Source of the DNA: Lutimaribacter_A marinistellae
GTDB taxonomy: Bacteria > Pseudomonadota > Alphaproteobacteria > Rhodobacterales > Rhodobacteraceae
Assembly: GCF_042648365.1 (NCBI RefSeq)
Contig: NZ_JBHRXI010000004.1
Location: forward strand, 124,001-188,000
Length of the DNA stretch: 64,000 nucleotides
Direction of reading: 5' to 3'
Shown: positions 58,284 to 64,000 of the stretch, piece after piece
How the letters are laid out: each line of letters begins with the position of its first letter
How positions within the stretch are numbered: position 1 is the first letter of the stretch
Translations under genes and position numbers: made by a program
Notes under the pieces: generated by a model
What the model was told of the DNA's origin: nothing
The model's input: only the letters and a program-made list of their open reading frames with translations
Database searches by the model: none

Positions 58284-60197
58284 TTACCGCAGCGCGCCTT
58301 TCGCCTTGAGATCGGCCGCCTTGTCGGGATTCACCCACCAGTATTCAAGGTAACCCAGCCCATAGGGCGGCAGGTTCTCTGGGTACTCGTACATGTCGTA
58401 ATAGGCGACCCAGTAATCGGCCACGTAGCCCACCGGGATCACGAAGAACTCGTGCCGCAAGGCACGGTCCAGCGCCATCAGCGCGGCGTCCTGCTCCTCT
58501 TGATTCGTGGTTTCGAACGACGCGTCGATGATCGCGTCGACGAAGGGGCTGGCCAGCCCCGCAGGGTTGAAGAGCGAGAACTCGGCCTCCTTGGAGCCGT
58601 ACATCTGGCTCAGGCCGCCGCCGGTAGACAGGAATGCACCGTAGCGGGTGGAATAGACCATGTCGTAATCCCGCTCGCGCTCACGCAGGGTGTATTGCGC
58701 TGGATCGACCTTTTCCGCGGTCGCGTCCACGCCCAGAGCACGCAGGTTCTGAACGTAGGTTTCGATCATCGTCGATATCGACGTCGGAATGCTGGAGGGA
58801 TACGGGATGTTGATGCGCAGCGTCACGCCTTGCGCATTGCGGCGCAGATTACCGTCGCCGACCTCCCATCCCGCTTCCTGCAACAGCCGCGACGCCTGGC
58901 GGAGGTTGCGGCGGTCATTGATGCGGCCAGCCTCGGATTCGTGACTGACCCGCGCAGGCGTCTCGAAGATTTCTGCCGGAACCGCGTCACCGAGACCCTG
59001 CAGGAACTCCAGTTCGGCCCCCTGGGGCAGGCCGTCGGCCTGAAGATGCGTGCCCTCGACAAAGGACGAACGCTGTGAGTTCAGCCCGAACATCAGCGAC
59101 TCGTTGGCCCATTCGAAGTTGAAGGCCAGCGCAAGCGCCTCGCGCACGGACTTGTCCTGCAATTGCGGGCGTCCGAGGTTGAACACGAAACCCGAGGGAT
59201 CCGGCGGGCTACCATCTGCAATCTCGTCGCGGACGACGATGCCGTCGCGCATCTTGGGAAAGTCGTAGCTGGTGGCCCAGAGCTTCGGGTCGCTTTCGAC
59301 GCGCATGGTGTATTCACCGGCCTTGAACGCCTCGAACGCTGCTGTCTGATCGGCGAAATACTCGACCCGGATCGTGTCGTAATTGAACTTGCCGCGGTTG
59401 ATCGGCAGGTCCTTGCCCCAATAATCGTCGCGGCGCTGGTAAACGATGCGCCGGTTGATGTCGTAGCTTTCAAGCTTGTAGGGGCCGGAGCCTACCGCGA
59501 CCTCCAGCCGTGGTTCGTCCAAACGGCGGCTTTCATCCGCCTCGAACCATGCCTTGGAGAAAACCGGCGTACTGCCGACCGTCTCGATCCGGCTGCGTTT
59601 GGTCAGCTCTGGGTTGAAGGTGAATTTGACCGTGTGGTCATCCAGCGCCTCGGCGCTGGTCACCATGCGGCCGACGGCCTGGGCGTAAGACGGCAGACCC
59701 TGTTCGATGAAGAGCCTGTGGCTATAGACCACGTCCTCGGCGGTGACGGGCGTTCCATCCCAGAAGGTCGCCTCGGGGCGCATGTGAAAGATCACCCAGT
59801 CCCGCGTTTCGTCATATTCGATGCGCTCGGCCAGAACGCCGTAATATTGACCGACCGAGTCGTCGGTCCCCTCGATCAGGCGATCGTACTGGATGGTCGT
59901 CAGCGCCCCGGCACGGCCCTTGCGCGAGTAGGGGTTGAGCGAGTCGAACGTGCCCGAGGCCGCAAGCGACAATTCGCCCCCCTTTGGCGCGTCGGGGTTC
60001 ACGTAGTCCAGATGCTCGAATCCCTGGGGATAATCGAGGTTGCCGAAATAGGAGTAGCCGTGGCTTTCGATCGCCTCCTGTGCACGTGTCATGCCGGCGG
60101 CGCCGAGGATCAGGGCAACCGAAACCCCCATGGCGGTCAGCAGCCTCGGCCGCATGTCGACAGCTTTGGCGCGGGCTGTGCTACGCGGGGATTTCAT
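58284..60197 (-). CDS. yejA: Peptide ABC transporter substrate-binding protein YejA
   Basis: A 637-residue extracellular solute-binding protein (family 5). A long signal region (MRPRLLTAMGVSVALILGAA) ends before QEAIESHGYSYFG. The body shows APKGGELSLAASGTFDSLNPY and HMRPEATFWDGTPVTAEDVVYS, standard for this family. It captures peptides (antimicrobial-peptide-type in enterobacteria) in the periplasm. The ATG at 60197 has GGAGG nine bases upstream; ATG 60155 is an alternative that gives a shorter signal. First gene of yejABEF. Confidence 0.94.
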   Translation of the reverse strand: MKSPRSTARAKAVDMRPRLLTAMGVSVALILGAAGMTRAQEAIESHGYSYFGNLDYPQGFEHLDYVNPDAPKGGELSLAASGTFDSLNPYSRKGRAGALTTIQYDRLIEGTDDSVGQYYGVLAERIEYDETRDWVIFHMRPEATFWDGTPVTAEDVVYSHRLFIEQGLPSYAQAVGRMVTSAEALDDHTVKFTFNPELTKRSRIETVGSTPVFSKAWFEADESRRLDEPRLEVAVGSGPYKLESYDINRRIVYQRRDDYWGKDLPINRGKFNYDTIRVEYFADQTAAFEAFKAGEYTMRVESDPKLWATSYDFPKMRDGIVVRDEIADGSPPDPSGFVFNLGRPQLQDKSVREALALAFNFEWANESLMFGLNSQRSSFVEGTHLQADGLPQGAELEFLQGLGDAVPAEIFETPARVSHESEAGRINDRRNLRQASRLLQEAGWEVGDGNLRRNAQGVTLRINIPYPSSIPTSISTMIETYVQNLRALGVDATAEKVDPAQYTLRERERDYDMVYSTRYGAFLSTGGGLSQMYGSKEAEFSLFNPAGLASPFVDAIIDASFETTNQEEQDAALMALDRALRHEFFVIPVGYVADYWVAYYDMYEYPENLPPYGLGYLEYWWVNPDKAADLKAKGALR

Positions 60198-60322
60198 CGG
60201 CTCAGTCCTCCAGTTGGTGATGTTCTTGGTCTTGGTCCGGGTTAGCTAATGGCGCAAGCGCCCCGGATTCAAGTTTAGAATGGGTGAACGCTTCGTGAAG
60301 GGGCATGGCTCCGCCGGGCACG

Positions 60323-60350
60323 AAAAAAGCCGCTGCCATGAGGCAGCGGC
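60323..60350 (-). terminator. Terminator of the cytochrome cy gene
   Basis: Nine-base perfect stem GCCGCTGCC/GGCAGCGGC with loop of four, followed on the minus strand by TTTTTT. It is 31 bases after the cytochrome stop and isolates it from yejA. Confidence 0.88.
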
Positions 60351-60380
60351 CCTGTTCCGATCATCCGATACCGAGGGATA

Positions 60381-60887
60381 TCAGTCGTCGAGACTGTCGA
60401 GATAGGCGATCACGTTCACCCGGTCTTCGACCTTTTTCAGGCCCGAGAAGCTCATCGAGGTGCCCGAAGCGTAGCCGCGCGGGTTCTCGAGGAAAGCGCT
60501 CAACTCTTCGGGAGTCCATGCGCCCTCTTTCGAGGAAAGCGCGTCGGAATAGCCGAAACCGTCGACCGCGGCGATATCGCGCCCGACAACGCCGTGGAGG
60601 TACGGGCCGGTTGCATTTTCACCAGCCTCGACCTTGTGGCAGGCCGAGCACTTGCGGAAGACGCCTGCGCCCTTTTCCACATCGGCCTGTGCCATCATCT
60701 CTTCGAAGCTGACCTCGGGCTCGTCCGAAGTGGTTTCTTCGGCACCTGCGGTTTCGATCACGTAGGACGGCTCTCCATGAGCCTCCACATGATAGATCGT
60801 TTCGCCAGCCCATTTGCCCAGCAGCAGAACCAGCCATGCGCCAAACAGGCCGGCCGCTGCCTTGGTAACTGTCATCGTGTCGAACAT
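60381..60887 (-). CDS. Membrane-anchored cytochrome cy
   Basis: A 168-residue c-type cytochrome kept in the membrane by an uncleaved N-terminal helix (AAAGLFGAWLVLLLGKWAG). A flexible acidic linker follows (ETAGAEETTSDEPEVSFEEM). The class I haem domain has CSACHKVEAGENATGPYLHG and the axial methionine in GTSMSFSG. In Rhodobacteraceae this protein carries electrons from the bc1 complex to cbb3 oxidase. The ATG at 60887 matches the usual MFDTMT start; ATG 60902 is five codons earlier. Not next to the cco genes but functionally linked. Confidence 0.92.
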   Translation of the reverse strand: MFDTMTVTKAAAGLFGAWLVLLLGKWAGETIYHVEAHGEPSYVIETAGAEETTSDEPEVSFEEMMAQADVEKGAGVFRKCSACHKVEAGENATGPYLHGVVGRDIAAVDGFGYSDALSSKEGAWTPEELSAFLENPRGYASGTSMSFSGLKKVEDRVNVIAYLDSLDD

Positions 60888-61006
60888 TGGTCGCGTGTCC
60901 ATATCTGCTGTTTGCAGGAGGGTCTAAGGCTTCCCCTGCAAAGAGGCAAGGTATAGACACCGCGACCAAACGCCCAAATTCCGATCCTTTTGCAGGGAAT
61001 GCCTCA

Positions 61007-61840
61007 ATGACACACCGCATCGCCTTTCAGGGAGAGCCTGGCGCCTATAGTCACGAGGCCTGCCGCAACGCCCGCCCCGAGATGGAAGCCCTGCCCTGCC
61101 GCGCCTTCGAAGACGTGATCGAAGCGGTACGCAGCGGCGAGGCGGAACTGGCGATGCTGCCGGTCGAGAACACGACCTATGGCCGGGTGGCCGACATTCA
61201 TCGCCTGCTTCCGCATAGCGGGTTGCACATCGTCGACGAGGCGTTCGTGCGCGTGCACATCAACTTGCTGGGCGTTCCCGGCGCGCGGTTGCAGGACATC
61301 GAGGAGGCGCATTCTCATCTTGTGTTGCTGCCGCAATGCGAGGGTTTCCTGAAGAAACACGGGATTCGCGGCCGCGTCAGTTCTGACAATGCGCGTGCGG
61401 CGCGAGAGGTCGCGGCCATGGGCGACCCGAAAACGGCGGCCCTGGCCAGCGAACTAGCAGGCGAGATCTATGGGCTGGAGGTGCTGGCCCGTCACATCGA
61501 GGACCAGGGCAACAACACCACGCGGTTCCTGATCATGTCACGCGAGGCCGACGAGACCCGGCGCGGGAAGTACGGCATGATCACCTCTTTCGTCTTCCAG
61601 GTGCGCAACATTCCCGCCGCTCTCTACAAGGCGATGGGAGGATTTGCGACAAACGGGGTGAACATGACCAAGCTGGAAAGCTACATGGTCGATGGCTCTT
61701 TCACCGCGACGCAGTTCTACGCGGATATCGAGGGGCACCCCGAGGATGACAACGTGAAGCTGGCGATGGATGAACTGTCTTACTTCACCGCGAATCTGGA
61801 GATCCTTGGCGTTTACCCCGCAGCACGCGAACGGGGCTGA
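61007..61840 (+). CDS. pheA: Prephenate dehydratase
   Basis: A 277-residue monofunctional prephenate dehydratase that makes phenylpyruvate for phenylalanine synthesis. It opens HRIAFQGEPGAYSHEACRN, has VENTTYGRVADIHRLL and the catalytic GNNTTRFLIMS, followed by an ACT regulatory domain (FVFQVRNIPAALYKAMGGFA, KLESYMVDGSFTATQFYADI) for feedback by phenylalanine. The ATG at 61007 starts the fold; upstream frame is the divergent promoter gap with cytochrome cy. Confidence 0.96.
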   Translation: MTHRIAFQGEPGAYSHEACRNARPEMEALPCRAFEDVIEAVRSGEAELAMLPVENTTYGRVADIHRLLPHSGLHIVDEAFVRVHINLLGVPGARLQDIEEAHSHLVLLPQCEGFLKKHGIRGRVSSDNARAAREVAAMGDPKTAALASELAGEIYGLEVLARHIEDQGNNTTRFLIMSREADETRRGKYGMITSFVFQVRNIPAALYKAMGGFATNGVNMTKLESYMVDGSFTATQFYADIEGHPEDDNVKLAMDELSYFTANLEILGVYPAARERG

Positions 61841-61875
61841 GCCGTTCGCAGCGCGTTGCAAGGGGAAGACGGGCG

Positions 61876-62343
61876 TCACGCCTGGCGGGTGTAACGCTCT
61901 TCGAGATTCTTGGCGAATTCCGCGAGTTTCACCCGGGCCTTGTGTTCAAGCCGGGTGCGGGCAAGGCGAAGCGATTGCAGGAACAGGCGTGCCGCGAGAG
62001 TCTTGGCACCGAGTTCGAGGTGAAAGCTCATCCTTGTCCGCTTGGCCGATAGCGACAGAAGTTCGATGACCGCGGTGCCATCCAACCCCTTGCCGTGACC
62101 TTCGAACCGCATGAGGGTGGGCGCCTCGTAACGTTTGAGCACGAGGTGCATCTCGCGTGTCTTGCCACGGATCTGGAATACCGTGTCCCACGCCATGCCC
62201 GGTCCTATGGGCGCGTTTTCATCGACGCGGCGCACCTCGAACCCGCGGCGGATGGCCGAGCGTTCAAATGTCTCGAATTCGGACAACATCGCAAAAACGG
62301 CGTCGATCGGTGCCTCGATATCTTCCTTTGCGGTGAATTCCAT
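61876..62343 (-). CDS. SRPBCC-superfamily protein
   Basis: A 155-residue START-like protein with a polyketide-cyclase/coenzyme Q-binding type fold: MEFTAKEDIEAPIDAVFAML opening, a beta-rich middle and a long C-terminal helix. Such proteins bind hydrophobic ligands. No ligand is indicated here. It follows nudC on the same strand by 43 bases and converges on pheA. Confidence 0.87.
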   Translation of the reverse strand: MEFTAKEDIEAPIDAVFAMLSEFETFERSAIRRGFEVRRVDENAPIGPGMAWDTVFQIRGKTREMHLVLKRYEAPTLMRFEGHGKGLDGTAVIELLSLSAKRTRMSFHLELGAKTLAARLFLQSLRLARTRLEHKARVKLAEFAKNLEERYTRQA

Positions 62344-62386
62344 GTGTCTCCTGCCCCGGTCTTTCTGGACCTCAAGTCATAATTGC

Positions 62387-63367
62387 CTAATCGAGCGTAT
62401 CCGCAAGCCAGTTCTCGAGCAGGAACTGCGCGATTGCCCCTTTGCGGGCCGGCATCAGGCGCGGATGCTCGCCTGCGAAAGCCTCCATCATCTCGTCGCG
62501 GTCGACCCAGATCGCGTCTTCCAACTCGACCGGGTCCAGCGTGATCTCGCGTGACAGCGCCTCGCCCGCACATCCGAGCATCAGCGACGAGGGAAACGGC
62601 CAGGGCTGGCTGGCCAGATAGCTGACCGCGCCGACCGGAACGCCGGCCTCTTCCATCACCTCGCGGCGCACCGCAGCCTCGAGCGTTTCGCCCGGTTCGA
62701 CGAAACCGGCGAGCAGCGAGTACATCCCGTCGGGCCATCCGGGCGATCGCCCCATGAGCACGGAATCACCATGGGTGATAAGCATGATCACCACCGGATC
62801 GGTTCGGGGGAAGTGGTGGGCGCCACAAGCGGGGCATGTCCGCTGCCATCCGGCCTGCGTGATGTCGCTGGCAGCCCCGCAACGGGCGCAGAATTTGTGC
62901 GTTTCGTGCCATCCGACGATGGCCTTGGCTGTCGCGGCCAATTCCGCGTCACGTGGCGACAGCCTTGTCATGATCCGCCGCAGTTCGGCAAACACATGAC
63001 CCGGCGGCAGGTCGGGGTGCTGCTGCTCGGACCGGTCGACGAAGGCGCCCACGGTAGAGGTATCCTGATCCTGTGGCTCCCATTCCGAAATGTCGGCTGC
63101 GAAAAGCGGTGCGCCTTCCTCGGTCACTCCCAGCAAAACCGCCTCATCCAAGGATCCCGACAAGGTGGAAAGCAGCGGGTGATTCATGCGCACCCAACCC
63201 AGCGTGTCGAGCCGCTCGCCCTGCGCCAGAACCTTGCCCCGCCACAGCAGCAGGCACGCCGCGTCGCCATGCATGCGCGCGACGGCGAGTGCCTGGGCAT
63301 CGCCACGCCACTCTGCGGCACGGTTCAGTGCCGAACCGCCAAAGGTTACCTGTTCAGCCCGTTTCAT
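62387..63367 (-). CDS. nudC: NAD(+)/NADH diphosphatase NudC
   Basis: A 326-residue Nudix hydrolase that splits NAD(H) to NMN(H) and AMP, and removes NAD caps from RNA in other bacteria. It has a zinc ribbon (CARCGAASDI ... CPACGAHHFPR), the Nudix box GFVEPGETLEAAVRREVMEE and the NudC-specific SQPWPFPSSLM. The ATG at 63367 starts MKRAEQVTFGG after GGAGGTCGG; the frame stays open far upstream without homology. Divergent from the nucleotidase gene. Confidence 0.95.
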   Translation of the reverse strand: MKRAEQVTFGGSALNRAAEWRGDAQALAVARMHGDAACLLLWRGKVLAQGERLDTLGWVRMNHPLLSTLSGSLDEAVLLGVTEEGAPLFAADISEWEPQDQDTSTVGAFVDRSEQQHPDLPPGHVFAELRRIMTRLSPRDAELAATAKAIVGWHETHKFCARCGAASDITQAGWQRTCPACGAHHFPRTDPVVIMLITHGDSVLMGRSPGWPDGMYSLLAGFVEPGETLEAAVRREVMEEAGVPVGAVSYLASQPWPFPSSLMLGCAGEALSREITLDPVELEDAIWVDRDEMMEAFAGEHPRLMPARKGAIAQFLLENWLADTLD

Positions 63368-63570
63368 CCCGACCTCCTGCTTTCGCCCCTGCTGCCACGT
63401 CGTGGCGGGCCGATGCAATGGCCGCGCGATGGCGTTTGCGACCACGAATCGAGCAAGTGTCGGCAGCGACACAGATTTTTTGTCGAGCACCGCGATGACG
63501 CTCGCGGCAACTTGAATGTTGGTACAGAAACATACAACCCTAAGACGAACGCGGACACGGAAAGGACGCG

Positions 63571-64000
63571 ATGAAAGAGAATGAGGGGGACGTCCGGAGA
63601 ACCGGGCGGAACGCGGGGAAACGCACCGCGGGTGCACGCGCACGCCTGCGGATCATTGCGACAAGCGACCTGCATATGAACCTGGTCAGCCATGACTATT
63701 ATGCCGACCGGCCCGAGCCGGAGGTCGGCTTGGTGCGCGCGGCAAGCCTGATCCGTGCGGCACGCGACGAGGCCGATGCGGTGGATGCCCTGACGGTTCT
63801 GGTCGACAATGGCGACTGCCTGCAGGGCACACCGCTGGGTGCGGCAGCGGCCGAGTCGGATGGGCCGCATCCGCTGATGGCCGCTTTTGCAGAGCTGGGT
63901 TATGACGCGATCGGCCTTGGGAATCACGACTTCAACTTCGGGCTCGACCGGCTTGACCGTATCCTTGTACAGGCGCCCTGTCCGGTGCTGTGCGGAAACC
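63571..64000 (+). CDS. 2',3'-cyclic-nucleotide 2'-phosphodiesterase/3'-nucleotidase, N-terminal part
   Basis: The first 143 codons of a metallophosphoesterase of the 5'-nucleotidase/CpdB family; the gene continues past the window. Metal-binding motifs are ATSDLHMN, DNGDCLQGTPLG and GLGNHDFNFG, in the usual order. The ATG at 63571 has AAGGA five bases upstream. No clear signal peptide is seen at this start: the first 27 residues are basic and polar. It could be cytoplasmic, or the export signal differs. CpdB-like enzymes salvage nucleotides, usually in the periplasm. Confidence 0.85.
   Translation, partial: MKENEGDVRRTGRNAGKRTAGARARLRIIATSDLHMNLVSHDYYADRPEPEVGLVRAASLIRAARDEADAVDALTVLVDNGDCLQGTPLGAAAAESDGPHPLMAAFAELGYDAIGLGNHDFNFGLDRLDRILVQAPCPVLCGN

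Overview
The window is high-GC DNA with dense, short-spaced operons, and reads as chromosome from an alphaproteobacterium of the family Rhodobacteraceae (Roseobacter-type). The grounds are the gene content and order: leuS-lptE-holA behind a DUF3576 lipoprotein, a complete ccoNOQP-ccoGHIS set controlled by an FnrL-type regulator with hemN beside it, a membrane-anchored cytochrome cy, a Rhodobacter-type porin, YejABEF and an RTX protein. This is family-level inference; I cannot name a genus. No rRNA, tRNA, CRISPR array or intact insertion sequence was recognised.

Layout. 1-7.6 kb: 5' part of a porin gene (leaves the window on the left), a DUF3576 lipoprotein, leuS, lptE, holA, a glutathione S-transferase, a flavoprotein and a tiny HNH protein. 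7.6-15 kb: an FMN reductase with repeated operator-like sites, an OmpA-type lipoprotein, a secreted CAP-RTX protein, an arsenate-detoxification operon (ArsR-ArsC fusion, GAPDH, ArsJ) and glucokinase. 15-23.3 kb: an RND efflux pair, an acyl-CoA ligase and a BisC-like molybdoenzyme. 23.4-39.3 kb: the transcription/translation block rpoC, rpoB, rplL, rplJ, rplA, rplK, nusG, secE, all on the minus strand. It is interrupted twice: by two glycosyltransferase genes between rplA and rplJ, and by a DUF1254 gene between nusG and secE. 39.4-52.4 kb: a micro-aerobic respiration region with ccoS-I-H-G, a small decayed island, ccoP-Q-O-N, a universal stress protein, fnrL and hemN. Three FNR-type boxes lie at the ccoG, ccoN/usp and fnrL/hemN promoters. 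52.6-64 kb: an EF-G paralogue, yejABEF, cytochrome cy, prephenate dehydratase, a SRPBCC protein, NAD pyrophosphatase and the start of a 2',3'-cyclic nucleotidase/3'-nucleotidase.

How they work together. The cco genes build a cbb3 oxidase (structural subunits NOQP; copper delivery and maturation by GHIS). FnrL would sense low oxygen through four N-terminal cysteines and act at the three boxes, also raising oxygen-independent haem synthesis through HemN. The ars operon converts arsenate to 1-arseno-3-phosphoglycerate (GAPDH) and exports it (ArsJ), with ArsC reduction as a second route, under an ArsR dyad operator.

The least ordinary signals are: (1) the glycosyltransferase insertion in the L11-L1/L10-L12-RNA polymerase cluster; (2) a pair of sites with core ACCGTTTTGTAC repeated at exactly 32-bp spacing at two unrelated loci 29 kb apart; (3) a decayed island inside the cco cluster, where a small secreted-protein frame carries a TGA in its signal peptide and is followed in the same frame by the C-terminal tail of an RTX protein related to the intact one at 9.4 kb. 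No clearly new multi-gene defence or biosynthetic system was found.
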